From Deltaproteobacteria bacterium (GTDB taxonomy: Bacteria; Desulfobacterota_D; UBA1144; Nemesobacterales; UBA2774), in the NCBI GenBank assembly GCA_040223695.1, contig JAVKFU010000006.1, positions 1-64,000 of the forward strand: DNA of 64,000 nt. Reading direction: 5' to 3'. Position numbers and translations under genes: made by a program. Each line of letters begins with the position of its first letter. The stretch's first letter is position 1. Positions 44,269 through 56,559 of this stretch are shown in pieces. The notes below the pieces were generated by a model that made no database searches, was not told the DNA's origin, and saw only the letters and a list, made by a program, of their open reading frames with translations.

Positions 44269-45336
44269 ATGATTTGGGTCGAACTAGGAATCTCACTCGT
44301 AAAAATAGCGCTTCTGTTCTTTGTCGTGCTTACGCTCGTGGCCTACCTCACGCTGGCCGAGCGCAGGGTGAGCGCTTTCATACAGGACAGACTGGGACCC
44401 AATAGGGTCGGCCCCTTCGGATTTCTCCAGCCCCTGGCCGACGGCGTAAAATTCATATTCAAAGAAGATATAATCCCAACAAAGGCCGACAGGACTTTCT
44501 TCGTCGTCGCCCCCGCATTCGCGCTCATCACAGCTTTAATCGCTCTTGCCGTGATCCCGATAGGCAAGGGGTTCTACACGACCATTTTCGGGCTTCTGCA
44601 GGACCCGGTATATGTAAAGCTGCAGATAGCCGACCTGAACGTGGGCGTGCTCTACGTGCTCGCCATAGGCTCGCTCAGCGTTTACGGCGTGGTGCTGGGC
44701 GGCTGGGCCTCAAACAGCAAATATTCTTTTCTGGGGGGACTCAGGGGCGCCGCGCAGATGATAAGCTACGAGCTTGCCATGGGAATATCCATCCTCGGCG
44801 TTGTCGCGTGGACGGGCTCTCTCAGGCTCGATGATATCATCGAAGCGCAGTCTCAATACTGGTTCGCCTTTCCCCAGATACTGGGCTGTCTGGTGTTTAT
44901 CATAGCTGCGTTTGCGGAAACCAACAGGCTCCCCTTCGACATGCCGGAGGCCGAAACCGAGATAGTCGCGGGGTACCACACGGAGTACAGCAGCATGAAA
45001 TTCGCGATGTTTTTCATGGCGGAATACACGCACATGATCGTGGTATCATGCCTTGTTGTGGCGCTCTTTTTCGGAGGCTGGTATCCGCTGCCCTTCGGAG
45101 GCTGGTTCGGAATAGATATAGATACATACTGGTACCTGCCGCCTCTCGTATTTATTGGAAAGGTGCTCGCGTTTCTGTTCTTCTTCATCTGGGTGAGGTT
45201 TACGCTGCCGAGGTTCAGGTACGACCAGGTTATGAACCTGGGATGGAAGGTGCTCCTTCCGGTAGCCATAGCGAATATAATCATCATCAGCATCGCCATA
45301 CTGGTGCTTCAGAATTACGGATATCTGCAAGCCTGA
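44269..45336 (+). CDS. nuoH: NADH-quinone oxidoreductase subunit H
   Basis: NuoH forms the quinone-binding cavity of complex I next to the peripheral arm. The 355-residue membrane protein has AERRVSAFIQDRLGPNRVGPFG near 30, the acidic loop FAETNRLPFDMPEAETEIVAGYHTEYSSM near 222, and about eight membrane helices. These motifs are diagnostic. It follows nuoG with a 22-base gap; transcription then meets the convergent cupin gene. Confidence 0.96.
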   Translation: MIWVELGISLVKIALLFFVVLTLVAYLTLAERRVSAFIQDRLGPNRVGPFGFLQPLADGVKFIFKEDIIPTKADRTFFVVAPAFALITALIALAVIPIGKGFYTTIFGLLQDPVYVKLQIADLNVGVLYVLAIGSLSVYGVVLGGWASNSKYSFLGGLRGAAQMISYELAMGISILGVVAWTGSLRLDDIIEAQSQYWFAFPQILGCLVFIIAAFAETNRLPFDMPEAETEIVAGYHTEYSSMKFAMFFMAEYTHMIVVSCLVVALFFGGWYPLPFGGWFGIDIDTYWYLPPLVFIGKVLAFLFFFIWVRFTLPRFRYDQVMNLGWKVLLPVAIANIIIISIAILVLQNYGYLQA

Positions 45337-45426
45337 TTACTAATTCAAAGATTTAGGCAAGCTGCCGGAATCTATAAACGCCGTATAGTAGAATATTAAA
45401 GCCGCAGAGCCGACCGGGAAAGGCCC

Positions 45427-45795
45427 TCATTTCTTTTTTTCTATGAGCGATATTTTATCGTCCTGATTGGGCACCATGCAGAGGAACTCGAAGTTTTCAT
45501 CCCCCAGCACCTCGTACCAGTGGGGAACGCCCGCCGGAATGAATAGCACGTCGTCGGGCTTAACCTCGTAAACGGCGTCGCCTATGCCTATCCTCGCCCT
45601 GCCGCGGAGCACAAACTGCTCGTGCTCGACCGTGTTGGTGTGAGAGGGAATACCTCCTCCGGGCTCCATGATGAACCGCCTCATCGCGAAGTTGGGACCC
45701 TCTGCGGGGCCTATCAGAACCTGTCTGTAGGTGGATTTACCGGCTCCGAGCTTTTCAACGGGGATTTCACTTAAATTTTTTACGGACGCGGACAT
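45427..45795 (-). CDS. Small cupin-domain protein
   Basis: A 122-residue single-cupin barrel. Metal-binding candidates are two His and a Glu in SHTNTVEHEQFVLRG and a later His in PAGVPHWYEV. Single cupins include sugar isomerases, dioxygenases and regulators, so function is undecided. It is the last gene of the minus-strand block headed by tgt and secDF, 36 bases after gyrB. Confidence 0.85.
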   Translation of the reverse strand: MSASVKNLSEIPVEKLGAGKSTYRQVLIGPAEGPNFAMRRFIMEPGGGIPSHTNTVEHEQFVLRGRARIGIGDAVYEVKPDDVLFIPAGVPHWYEVLGDENFEFLCMVPNQDDKISLIEKKK

Positions 45796-45830
45796 GGCTT
45801 CCTAATATTAAAGAATTTCATACTCCCGGA

Positions 45831-48305
<2,475 letters not shown>

Positions 48306-48347
48306 CTACCTCCGCATACGCATATAGGGGGGAATAATTAGACAATA

Positions 48348-48356
48348 ATTATACCA
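48348..48356 (-). promoter_or_regulatory. Extended -10 promoter element for gyrB
   Basis: Read on the minus strand the bases are TGGTATAAT, a perfect extended -10. The -35 region (TTTCCC) is weak, as is usual with extended -10 promoters. It would start RNA near 48341, about 42 bases before the TTG. Confidence 0.4.
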
Positions 48357-48485
48357 TGACAGGGGAAAAAGGGAAATAAAATCAGGGGGTTTAATCGCAT
48401 GAACGCGCGGGGACCACGAGGGCATGAAAAGCCCGGAGCATAGCGGTCTCGGAGGACCCGGACAGGGGAAAATCCCGAGCGGCCT

Positions 48486-49040
48486 CTAAACCTTGGGCGG
48501 GGTGATTCCAACCTGCTTCTGATACTTGCCCTTTTTGTCGGCGTAGGATACCTCGCACATCTCGTCCGCCTCGAAAAAAAGGACCTGCGCTATCCCTTCA
48601 TTCGCGTAAATCTTTGCGGGAAGCGGGGTCGTGTTCGATATCTCGAGCGTCACATAACCCTCCCACTCGGGCTCGAAGGGAGTAACGTTAACTATTATGC
48701 CGCATCGCGCGTACGTGGATTTTCCCACACAGAGGGTAATAGTGCTTCTGGGAACCCTGAAATACTCGACGGTCCTGGCCAGAGCAAAAGAATTGGGGGG
48801 GATCATACACACATCCGACTTGATTTCGACAAATGACTTGTCGTCGAATTTCTTGGGGTCCACTACGGAATTATATATGTTCGTGAAGACCTTAAATTCA
48901 TCGCTGACCCTGATATCGTATCCGTAAGCCGACAGACCGTATGAAATCGAGCCTTCCCTTATCTGCCCGTCTATAAACGGTTCTATCATATTTTGCTCAA
49001 GGGCCATCTTTCTAATCCAGTGGTCAGGTTTTACTCCCAT
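48486..49040 (-). CDS. dcd: dCTP deaminase
   Basis: Dcd deaminates dCTP to dUTP on the way to dTMP. The 184-residue protein has [44 protein letters not shown] and [28 protein letters not shown]; the Glu in TLEISN is the catalytic residue and the Arg of TYARCG a substrate contact. GGAG about 8 bases before the ATG supports the start. It has its own upstream gap of 118 bases after pheS. Between it and gyrB 186 bases contain the gyrB promoter. Confidence 0.94.
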   Translation of the reverse strand: MGVKPDHWIRKMALEQNMIEPFIDGQIREGSISYGLSAYGYDIRVSDEFKVFTNIYNSVVDPKKFDDKSFVEIKSDVCMIPPNSFALARTVEYFRVPRSTITLCVGKSTYARCGIIVNVTPFEPEWEGYVTLEISNTTPLPAKIYANEGIAQVLFFEADEMCEVSYADKKGKYQKQVGITPPKV

Positions 49041-49158
49041 TACAAATGCTCCTTAGATGTAATATTTCAACCGAAGAGGAAAAGCATAGTACCATAGACG
49101 CGGGCCTTACTCAATTTACGGGCCTCCTGCGGGATTAATCGCAGTACGCGCATAATCC

Positions 49159-50178
49159 CTACACGAACTGCTTTAAGAAACGGACATCGTTCTCGAAAAA
49201 GAGTCTTATATCATTTATGCCGAATTTAAGCATAGCGATCCGCTCGATCCCCATGCCGAAGGCAAATCCGCTGTACTTATCAGGGTCGTAACCCACGCTC
49301 CTGAATACTTCGGGATCAACCATGCCGCAGCCCAGAATCTCGAGCCATCCGGTATTCTTGCACACCCTGCAACCCTTTGCGCCGCATATTACACAGCTCA
49401 TATCCACCTCGGCGCTGGGCTCCGTGAAGGGGAAGAAGCTCGGCCTGAACCTCACCCCTATGCCCTCTCCGAAAAAGAGCCTCACAAACTCCGTGAGAAC
49501 CCCTTTCAGATCCCCGAAGGTGACTTGCTCATCCACGAGCAGCCCCTCGATCTGGTGAAACATCGGGGTGTGCGATACGTCGCTGTCACACCTGTAAACC
49601 TTACCCGGCGCGATAATCTTTACGGGCGGCTCCTGTTTCTCCATAACCCTTATCTGAACCGGTGAAGTGTGGGTTCTCAAAACTATTTCTTCCGAGATGT
49701 AAAAGGTGTCCTGCATGTCCCTCGCGGGGTGGTTTTTGGGTATATTGAGAGCCTCGAAATTGTAGTAGTCAGTCTCAATCTCGGGCCCTTCCGCGACCTG
49801 AAACCCCATCCTCTCGAAAATCGAGACAATCTCTTCCATCACCAGGCTTACCGGATGCTTTCCCCCCCCGGGCATTCCTCTTCCCGGAAGGGTCACATCT
49901 ATTTCTTCCTCCAGAAGGGCACGGTTCTTCTTTTCCTCTCTCAGCTCCTGATGCCTTTTCTCAAACATCTCCTCGACGAATGTCTTGGTCTCGTTAATGA
50001 GCTTCCCCATTTCGGGGCGCTCGTCCGGGGGGACGTCCTTCATACCCTTCAGAATTTCCGTGATTACGCCCTTCTTACCCACGAATCGCGCTTTGAGGTT
50101 CTGAAGTGACACCTCGTCCCGTATTTTCTCCAATTCGTCCCGCGCCTCGAGCCTGAATTGTTCGAGCTTTTCTTCCAT
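49159..50178 (-). CDS. pheS: Phenylalanyl-tRNA synthetase alpha subunit
   Basis: PheS is the catalytic subunit of the heterotetrameric enzyme. The 339-residue protein has the N-terminal coiled coil (about 1-90), motif 2 around [21 protein letters not shown], and motif 3 [21 protein letters not shown] near the end; [10 protein letters not shown] is also typical. pheT, normally the next gene, is absent: 49041-49158 is non-coding and dcd follows. The beta subunit must be encoded elsewhere. Confidence 0.96.
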   Translation of the reverse strand: MEEKLEQFRLEARDELEKIRDEVSLQNLKARFVGKKGVITEILKGMKDVPPDERPEMGKLINETKTFVEEMFEKRHQELREEKKNRALLEEEIDVTLPGRGMPGGGKHPVSLVMEEIVSIFERMGFQVAEGPEIETDYYNFEALNIPKNHPARDMQDTFYISEEIVLRTHTSPVQIRVMEKQEPPVKIIAPGKVYRCDSDVSHTPMFHQIEGLLVDEQVTFGDLKGVLTEFVRLFFGEGIGVRFRPSFFPFTEPSAEVDMSCVICGAKGCRVCKNTGWLEILGCGMVDPEVFRSVGYDPDKYSGFAFGMGIERIAMLKFGINDIRLFFENDVRFLKQFV

Positions 50179-50181
50179 AAC

Positions 50182-50688
50182 CTAATTCCTCACCACGGAG
50201 ACTATCGTAATTGCAATCATCGTCAAACCGATCGCGCCTTTTGAAATCGCGCCGCCCACTCTTCCGAGAAGAGCGCCCTGACCCGATTTCACTGCCCTGT
50301 CAAAATTCTTCTCAAGCAAAAGCTCAATTATAAAAGCGCCGACAAAGGCCCCTATGAATGCGCCGATAACCGCCCCTATTCCGAAGAAAAAGGGAATCCC
50401 GAGAACTCCGCCGATGATTCCAAAAATAATCGAACCCACTACCGCCTTGTTGCTCGATTTATATTTCTTGGCTCCCAGTATTCCCAAAATAAATTCTATA
50501 ACCTCCGCAAGCACTGCGAGAGCGACGAGGATAATTATAATCTTAACGGTAATTTCCCCGAAACCGCCGTACCAGCCGTAAAGAATAGAGGCCCCGAGAA
50601 TTATAAAGTTACCCGGCAGTCCGAACACGTGGGATATTAAACCTGCTGCGGCTATCAGAATAAAAAGGGCAAATATAACATAATCCAT
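50182..50688 (-). CDS. DUF456 membrane protein
   Basis: A 168-residue hydrophobic protein with five or so membrane helices, rich in Gly. It matches the DUF456 pattern: LISHVFGLPGNFIILGASILYGW near the start and GIIGGVLGIPFFFGIGAVIGAFIGAFVGAF in the middle. Function is unknown. It ends 3 bases before the pheS start and begins 38 bases after secF, so it probably shares their transcript. Confidence 0.85.
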   Translation of the reverse strand: MDYVIFALFILIAAAGLISHVFGLPGNFIILGASILYGWYGGFGEITVKIIIILVALAVLAEVIEFILGILGAKKYKSSNKAVVGSIIFGIIGGVLGIPFFFGIGAVIGAFIGAFVGAFIIELLLEKNFDRAVKSGQGALLGRVGGAISKGAIGLTMIAITIVSVVRN

Positions 50689-50726
50689 AGGCTCGGGACT
50701 CGGACGTCATAACGTCAGGGACGTTC

Positions 50727-51644
50727 TCAGGTGAGCGTGCCCTTTCTTTTCCTCCAGTATATTACGGCCGCGCTCGCGACGAATATCGAAGAATAAGTAC
50801 CGACAAGGACTCCGACTATCAACGTAAAAGCAAAATCATGTATCACGGAGCCGCCAAGCACGAAAAGGGGTATCAGTACGAGGAACACGGTGATGCCCGT
50901 AAGTATTGTCCTCGACAGAGTCTGGTTAATCCCCTCGTTGACTACATCTTTAAAGCCCGATTTCGAGCTTTTCTTCATATTCTCCCTGATTCTGTCGAAT
51001 ATTATTATAGTATCGTTTACTGAATAACCGATAACGGTCAGAAGCGCGGCAACGAGGGCGAGGTTAAATTCCTTATCCGTTATAGAAATTGCGCCGAGAG
51101 TGATTACGGTATCATGAACGAGCGCTATGACCGCGCCCATGGCGAACGCGAACTCGAATCTCATCATTACGTAGATAAGAATTCCCACACAGCCGAGAAG
51201 TATTGATATAACTGCCTTTCTTATGAGCTCACCGCCTACCTTCGGACCTATATAATCCACTCTGAGAATTGAGCCCCCCTGGAACTGGGGATTTTTCTCA
51301 ATCAAGCTCTCGAGCTCGGTCTGAAAAACCTGTATCTCCTCGAACTTCACAAGCTCGGAGGAAAACCTTATCAAATACTCGTTATCGCTCTGAAGGCCCA
51401 GCCTCTGAACTTCTTCGGGCGGATAACCGACCTCGCCCAGGGTATTTTTTATATCTTCAATGCTCACGTCTTTTGCCAGTTTTATGTGTATCTCCGTGCC
51501 GCCCGTAAACTCAACGCCCCAGTTAGGCCCTTTATGATAAATAAGCGAACCGATAGATATAATAATCAGAACCAGAGACAAAATAACGGCCTTCCCCATT
51601 TTCCCCACAAAATTTATACGAGTGTTAGGTTTTATTAAATCCAA
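50727..51644 (-). CDS. secF: Protein translocase subunit SecF
   Basis: SecF works with SecD to pull exported proteins through SecYEG using the proton gradient. The 305-residue protein has a first membrane helix (about 16-36), the GVEFTGGTEIHI motif of the periplasmic domain, and five further helices including ALLTVIGYSVNDTIIIFDRIREN, the SecD/F signature. AGGAGG lies 10 bases before the TTG start. It begins 26 bases after secD. Confidence 0.95.
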   Translation of the reverse strand: MDLIKPNTRINFVGKMGKAVILSLVLIIISIGSLIYHKGPNWGVEFTGGTEIHIKLAKDVSIEDIKNTLGEVGYPPEEVQRLGLQSDNEYLIRFSSELVKFEEIQVFQTELESLIEKNPQFQGGSILRVDYIGPKVGGELIRKAVISILLGCVGILIYVMMRFEFAFAMGAVIALVHDTVITLGAISITDKEFNLALVAALLTVIGYSVNDTIIIFDRIRENMKKSSKSGFKDVVNEGINQTLSRTILTGITVFLVLIPLFVLGGSVIHDFAFTLIVGVLVGTYSSIFVASAAVIYWRKRKGTLT

Positions 51645-51670
51645 AGTTCGTGATCCTCCTGGGTTTTCCG

Positions 51671-53269
51671 TCAGATGCTTAGGGCCGGAACCTTTTTATC
51701 CTGGTAAATGAGATTTGTAATGACTCGGGCAACCACCACGTTGCTGAAAACGGTTGAAATAATACCTATGGAAAGGGTTGCGGCGAAACCCTTGATCGGA
51801 CCCGTGCCGAACCAGAAAAGGATAAGAGCCGTTATCAGAGTGGTTATGTTCGCGTCAAGCACCGTCCAGAGCGACCTCGAGTAACCGGCGTCAATGGCGG
51901 CGATAGGGGACTTCCCGACTCTGAGCTCCTCTTTTATTCTCTCCAGAATGATTATATTTCCGTCAACCGCCATACCCAGCGTGAGCACGAGCCCCGCTAT
52001 GCCGGGGAGTGTGAGGGTAACCCCGAAGGCGGAAAGAAAGCCCATAATGAAAAGCATATTAAGCGCAAGCGCAATGTCGGACACAACTCCCTGCAGCTTG
52101 TAGAAAAATATCATAAATATTATGACCAGCACGCCTCCGACCATCATGGAAAGCTTCCCTTTTTCTATGGAGTCCTTTCCGAGCGAAGGGCCGACTGTGC
52201 GCTCCTGCTCTATATTTACCGGGACCGGAAGGGCTCCCGACCGGAGAACGAGGGCGAGGTCCTTTGCCTCCTCCGCCGTGAAATCCCCCGTAATCCTTCC
52301 CTGAGAAGTAATCCTCTCCTGTATAGTGGGCGCGGATTTAATAGTGCCGTCCAGAACGATGGCAAGCCTGTTGCCGATGTTCGTCTCCGTCAACTCGCCG
52401 AACTTACTGGCCCCCTCTCCCTTGAAATTAAAGCCCACCGCCGGCCTGCCGAATTCATCGAAAATAAGCCTCGCGTCCGAGAGGGACTCGCCCGTTACCT
52501 GCGCCTCTGAAGTGGTCACAAAAAACTTCTCGTTTTCCGAACCCGTAGCGCCGGGATGGAGCATTAAATCCTGGCCGGACAATTCGTCAGGATTGCTTAC
52601 GCCGTACTTCGCGAGAACTGTTTCCTCGGCTGCCCCTGTGTCCCTGACGATTTTAAATTCGAGTACCGCCGATTTTTTTATAATATCTATTATTCTCTGT
52701 CTGTCCTTTTCCGAGGCTCCGGGAACCTGAATCAATATCCTGTCGGAGCCCGCCTTCTGAATGGACGGCTCGACCAGACCCAGCTCCTGAACTCGATTTT
52801 CAATGACCTGTTTTACCTGGTCGATGGCCCTTATCTTTATATCATCCAGATAGCCATCCTTGAGCGCGAATCTCAGCGACAGGCCGTCCCCGTCTATGTC
52901 CGCTCTGTCACTGTAGTTGTCATCGGCGATTTTTTTGGCTTTCTCCAGATCCCCCTCAGAGAAAAAGCTGAGCGTTAGATCCTTTCCCTCTATCTGTGTC
53001 CCCTTAACGAGCACCTTTTCATTTTTTAACTCACTCGCCGTAAAATCCTTGATACCGGTGAGCTCATGCTCCACAGCGGCCTCCGAGTCCACACCTATGA
53101 GGAGAAAAATACCCCCCCTCAGGTCGAGGCCCAGTCTTATTCCCCTGTCGGGGAACACTTTGCCCCACCAGCCGGGAAGCGCGTCACCCAAAAAAGTAGG
53201 GGCCAGAAGAATTACGGATAAAACCGCTACGGTAAATATGGTTATAAGCCAGCCTTTAGAAGCTCTCAT
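51671..53269 (-). CDS. secD: Protein translocase subunit SecD
   Basis: SecD, 532 residues, with one N-terminal helix, the LGLDLRGGIFLLIGVD motif, a large periplasmic P1 domain (including IIDIIKKSAVLEFK and GRITGDFTAEEAKDLALVLRSG) and five C-terminal helices with LTLGMAVDGNIIILERIKEEL. Its ATG overlaps the yajC stop (ATGA), which couples their translation. Gene order tgt-yajC-secD-secF is the classical one. Confidence 0.96.
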   Translation of the reverse strand: MRASKGWLITIFTVAVLSVILLAPTFLGDALPGWWGKVFPDRGIRLGLDLRGGIFLLIGVDSEAAVEHELTGIKDFTASELKNEKVLVKGTQIEGKDLTLSFFSEGDLEKAKKIADDNYSDRADIDGDGLSLRFALKDGYLDDIKIRAIDQVKQVIENRVQELGLVEPSIQKAGSDRILIQVPGASEKDRQRIIDIIKKSAVLEFKIVRDTGAAEETVLAKYGVSNPDELSGQDLMLHPGATGSENEKFFVTTSEAQVTGESLSDARLIFDEFGRPAVGFNFKGEGASKFGELTETNIGNRLAIVLDGTIKSAPTIQERITSQGRITGDFTAEEAKDLALVLRSGALPVPVNIEQERTVGPSLGKDSIEKGKLSMMVGGVLVIIFMIFFYKLQGVVSDIALALNMLFIMGFLSAFGVTLTLPGIAGLVLTLGMAVDGNIIILERIKEELRVGKSPIAAIDAGYSRSLWTVLDANITTLITALILFWFGTGPIKGFAATLSIGIISTVFSNVVVARVITNLIYQDKKVPALSI

Positions 53270-53652
53270 TTCCTGGATTTATCCTCCTTTTCCTTCAACT
53301 CTTGTTTTTCGGAAGGCTGTAAACCCGCTATGCCTGAACGGCTTATGCGTATGCTGACGCCTTTAGCTATTTCAAGCGTGACGACGTCGTCATCTGAAAT
53401 GTTCAGAATTTTACCGTAGATCCCGCCCGAGGTAATAACGCTGTCCCCGCGCTTAAGATTCCTGATCATTTCATCCCTTTTCTTGCCCTGCTTTTGCTGA
53501 GGCCTGAGTATGAGGAAATAGAAAAGGACAAATATCAGGATAAACGGAAGAAACGCCAGAGGGCCGCTTCCCGCCCCGCCCTCACCGCCGGGGGCGCAGC
53601 CTCCGATCGTAATTAAGGCTATCGCTATTATAATAACCAAGTTCTTCAACAC
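53266..53652 (-). CDS. yajC: Preprotein translocase accessory subunit YajC
   Basis: A 128-residue protein with a signal-like N-terminal segment, a membrane helix (about 31-50, LAFLPFILIFVLFYFLILRPQQK) and a cytoplasmic domain containing GDSVITSGGIYGKI. The family normally has only the second helix; here an extra hydrophobic N-terminus ending in TIGGC precedes a Gly-rich stretch, so it might be lipidated or doubly anchored. It overlaps tgt by 7 bases and secD by 4. Confidence 0.92.
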   Translation of the reverse strand: MLKNLVIIIAIALITIGGCAPGGEGGAGSGPLAFLPFILIFVLFYFLILRPQQKQGKKRDEMIRNLKRGDSVITSGGIYGKILNISDDDVVTLEIAKGVSIRISRSGIAGLQPSEKQELKEKEDKSRK

Positions 53653-54761
53653 TGCTCTTTACCTCCGAGGGATTTTACCCGACTTAAAAGATTCGGAAAA
53701 TTATCGTTATTTATACTCTCTCTTATGTCTCTCATTAATTTCCCGTAGTAACCGAGATTATGAAGCGTGAGAAGGCGTAAAACCAGAACTTCTTTCGCCA
53801 TGTAGAGATGTCTCAGATATGCTCTTGAAAATTTCCTGCACGTATAGCAATCGCAATTCTCGTCAATGGGCCTCTCATCCTCAGCATACCGGGCATTTTT
53901 TATAACCAGTTTTCCGCCGCTTGTAAAGAGAGTGCCGTTTCTCGCATTTCTCGTGGGAATAACACAGTCAAAGAGGTCCACGCCCATAGATACGGCGATT
54001 ACGATATCCTCGGGCCTGCCGAGGCCCATAAGATATCTCGGTTTGTCTTTGGGGATAAAAGCCAGTGTGGAATCGGTTATCTCGTAGGTCCTTTCAGGGT
54101 CCTCTCCGATGCCGAGCCCTCCGAGAGCGTATCCGTCGAACCCTATTTCAAGGAGGCCGGAGGCGGACCTTTGCCTCAGATCGGGATAAACGCCTCCCTG
54201 AACAATTCCGAAAAGCGCGCTTTCATCTTTATTCCGCGACTGCATGCACAAGCTTGCCCAGCGCGTAGTCAAATCCACGGATTCCCTCATATATTTTTTC
54301 TCCGAGGGATAAGGGGGGCACTCGTCGAGACACATCATAATATCAACGCCGAGGGCTTCCTGTATCCGAACGCACTTCTCGGGGGTGAGCAGATGCCTGC
54401 TCCCGTCGAGATGGGACTGAAAAATAACCCCTTCCTCCGTTATTTTCCTCGACTTCGCGAGGCTGAGAACCTGAAACCCACCGCTGTCCGTCGTGACGGG
54501 ATTCTTCCAGGACATGAATTCGTGAAGCCCGCCCAGTTTTTCGATAGTTTCATGCCCGGGACGTATATACATGTGGTAGGCGTTTACGATAATCATTTGA
54601 AACCCCATGTTCTCGACCTCTTCGGGGCAAAGGGCCTTGACCGTAGCCTGCGTGGCCACAGGCATAAAGGCGGGCGTGTCGACCGCGCCGTGCGCGGTAT
54701 GAAGCCTGCCAAGTCTTGCTCCGGTTCCGCTTTCTCCCTTCAGGATTTCGAAATTGAACAT
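53646..54761 (-). CDS. tgt: tRNA-guanine(34) transglycosylase (queuine insertion)
   Basis: Tgt exchanges guanine 34 for preQ1 in tRNAs with GUN anticodons. The 371-residue protein has the nucleophile/base Asp residues in VTTDSGGFQVLSLAK and DLFDCVIPTRNARNGTLFT, and the zinc site CDCYTCRKFSRAYLRHL with a downstream His. Upstream in-frame codons to 54827 would add 22 residues including PDYHSK, which are not part of the family; ATG 54761 gives the standard length. Confidence 0.95.
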   Translation of the reverse strand: MFNFEILKGESGTGARLGRLHTAHGAVDTPAFMPVATQATVKALCPEEVENMGFQMIIVNAYHMYIRPGHETIEKLGGLHEFMSWKNPVTTDSGGFQVLSLAKSRKITEEGVIFQSHLDGSRHLLTPEKCVRIQEALGVDIMMCLDECPPYPSEKKYMRESVDLTTRWASLCMQSRNKDESALFGIVQGGVYPDLRQRSASGLLEIGFDGYALGGLGIGEDPERTYEITDSTLAFIPKDKPRYLMGLGRPEDIVIAVSMGVDLFDCVIPTRNARNGTLFTSGGKLVIKNARYAEDERPIDENCDCYTCRKFSRAYLRHLYMAKEVLVLRLLTLHNLGYYGKLMRDIRESINNDNFPNLLSRVKSLGGKEQC

Positions 54762-54816
54762 TTTGGAATGGTAATCCGGTGAGCCCGGTAGAGGAATAAA
54801 CCGGGAGCGCTGCCTT

Positions 54817-55617
54817 CTAAAGCGCAAGTACGTCTTTCATCGTGTAAATTCCAGGGGGCTTACCGTATATCCATTTTACGGCTCTCACGACCCCTTTGGC
54901 GAAATTATCCCTGTTAAGCGCCCTGTGGGTGAGCTCTATTCTCTCTCCCTCACCTATAAACATTACGGTGTGCTCACCGACTATGTCTCCTCCGCGTATG
55001 GTCTGCATGCCTATCTCTTTTTGTTGCCGCTCCCCTATCCTCCCGTGTCTCTCGAACGTGGCAACATCCTGAAAATCCCTGCCGAGACCCTCGGCTGCGG
55101 CTTCGCCCAGCCTGAGCGCGGTTCCGCTCGGAGAGTCCACCTTGTGCCGGTGATGCGCCTCAATTATCTCGACGTCGTATTCATCCCCGAGTGTCCGGGC
55201 AAGAATTTCCGTCATTTCAAACATTACGTTTACCCCAATGCTCATATTGGGGGCTATCACGCAGGGGAAGGTCTGCGACAACTCCTCAAGCTTACTCCGC
55301 TCTTGAGGCGTGAAACCAGTGGTTCCGATGACCATAGCCTTTCCCTCACGGCTCGCGTATTCCGCAGCCGCCAGAGTAGAATCAGGAGAGGTGAAATCCA
55401 CAATCACGTCGGCTTCGGACGAGGATTCGCTTAACTCACTCGTCAGGGGGACGTTTATATCCCCGATGCCGGCCAGAGTCCCCGCATCGCTGCCCAGAGA
55501 GGGATGTCCGCTCTCTTCCACGGCCCCGATGATTTTAATTTCTCGCTCACGGTCCAGAAAATTAATAATCCTCTGTCCCATCCTCCCCGCGGCCCCCATT
55601 ACGGATACTCTAATCAT
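54817..55617 (-). CDS. dapB: 4-hydroxy-tetrahydrodipicolinate reductase
   Basis: DapB reduces the dihydrodipicolinate intermediate in the diaminopimelate/lysine pathway. The 266-residue protein has the dinucleotide motif VMGAAGRMGQRI at 6-17, VIGTTGF, APNMSIGVNVMFE and the catalytic-site motif EAHHRHKVDSPSGTAL. It starts 3 bases after the upstream lipoprotein gene and ends 55 bases before the tgt start. The DapF-like gene of the same pathway is at 35060. Confidence 0.95.
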   Translation of the reverse strand: MIRVSVMGAAGRMGQRIINFLDREREIKIIGAVEESGHPSLGSDAGTLAGIGDINVPLTSELSESSSEADVIVDFTSPDSTLAAAEYASREGKAMVIGTTGFTPQERSKLEELSQTFPCVIAPNMSIGVNVMFEMTEILARTLGDEYDVEIIEAHHRHKVDSPSGTALRLGEAAAEGLGRDFQDVATFERHGRIGERQQKEIGMQTIRGGDIVGEHTVMFIGEGERIELTHRALNRDNFAKGVVRAVKWIYGKPPGIYTMKDVLAL

Positions 55618-55620
55618 AAT

Positions 55621-56115
55621 CTATTCTGTTATCTGGACCTCGGCTTCCTTTTCCACGCAGTTCTTTATGCATTTATCATTCGTAATCTTCCACGCATCTT
55701 CAAAAAGACCGAGATCGTACTGGCTTCTCTGGGTTCTCTCCACGAGGCTTCCCGTCTTAGGAGAATTACGCTTGATCGTAATTTCGGCGACAACGATCGA
55801 TGTCCTGTCATATATCTGCGTTCCAAGTATCTTGTAGCTTACGATGGAAACCTGATTGGCAGACACCGTGTTTTTCATTTGATTCACGTAGCCTAATTTA
55901 TCCGAATAGGGCACGTATACGTATTTGTAAGCCTTATCAAAATTCTCGGCTTTAAGGGCTTTAAGAAATTCCTGAACGACCTCGGTGGGTGAGGGATCGA
56001 TTTCCTTGCGCTCGGGAATTACAGGCTCGGGATTTTTAGGTCCGCAGGAGAGCAACCCCAGAAGGAGAAAACCAATTATTACGGGATAATATCTATTTTC
56101 CATCAATGCTTTCAA
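55621..56115 (-). CDS. Small lipoprotein with NTF2-like (DUF4878-type) domain
   Basis: A 164-residue lipoprotein. The signal peptide ends LLGLLSC (Cys24 from the first Met; a second Met at residue 5 could also start it), followed by a Pro/Glu-rich linker. The body has TEVVQEFLKALKAENFDKAYKYV, the helix pattern of NTF2-like domains, then beta strands up to DLGLFEDAWKI. Probably periplasmic and without an enzymatic role. It is the first gene of the dapB-tgt-sec transcript. Confidence 0.75.
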   Translation of the reverse strand: MKALMENRYYPVIIGFLLLGLLSCGPKNPEPVIPERKEIDPSPTEVVQEFLKALKAENFDKAYKYVYVPYSDKLGYVNQMKNTVSANQVSIVSYKILGTQIYDRTSIVVAEITIKRNSPKTGSLVERTQRSQYDLGLFEDAWKITNDKCIKNCVEKEAEVQITE

Positions 56116-56435
56116 ATTTCCTCTGTTTTCAGATAATTAGAATAAGTTGTTAGAGACTATATATCAAGAATTTTTTCAATTCCCAACCGGCCAGGGTCCG
56201 GTTACGAGACACTCTACTCATTTTTCCTTTATCGGCTGAATAAGATATTGTCCGAAATCACGAGGCACGGCAAATTAAAATCGACCAAGTATTATTATAG
56301 ACGGCACTACGGAATATCTCAGGGCGAAATAATACCCGTGAATGTGCGAATGTGTATATTAAGTGCATCGCTCGCCATAAAGAATGGGGCAAATATCAGC
56401 GGGGAGATTTCTGATGGAAACAATATAAGGAAAAA

Positions 56436-56461
56436 GAGATTCTGAAACAAGTTCAGAATGA
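56436..56461. repeat. Short palindromic repeat, TTCTGAA/TTCAGAA type
   Basis: Perfect 7-base arms (56440-56446 and 56452-56458) within GAGAT...ATGA. It is the best-preserved relative of the element at 87-114. A looser copy (CTGACACGGATCCAGG) follows near 56503-56520. Confidence 0.65.
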
Positions 56462-56559
56462 CGTGCATGAATTCAGGACATGGGGTCAGAAAGAATAGAA
56501 CCTGACACGGATCCAGGGTGACAATGAAAGAGAGATTGCTTCGCTCATAACGAAGATGA

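Noticed and set aside
56248-56445. 65-codon frame in the non-coding stretch
   Set aside because: Ends inside the palindromic repeat, no ribosome-binding site and no similarity that I recognise.
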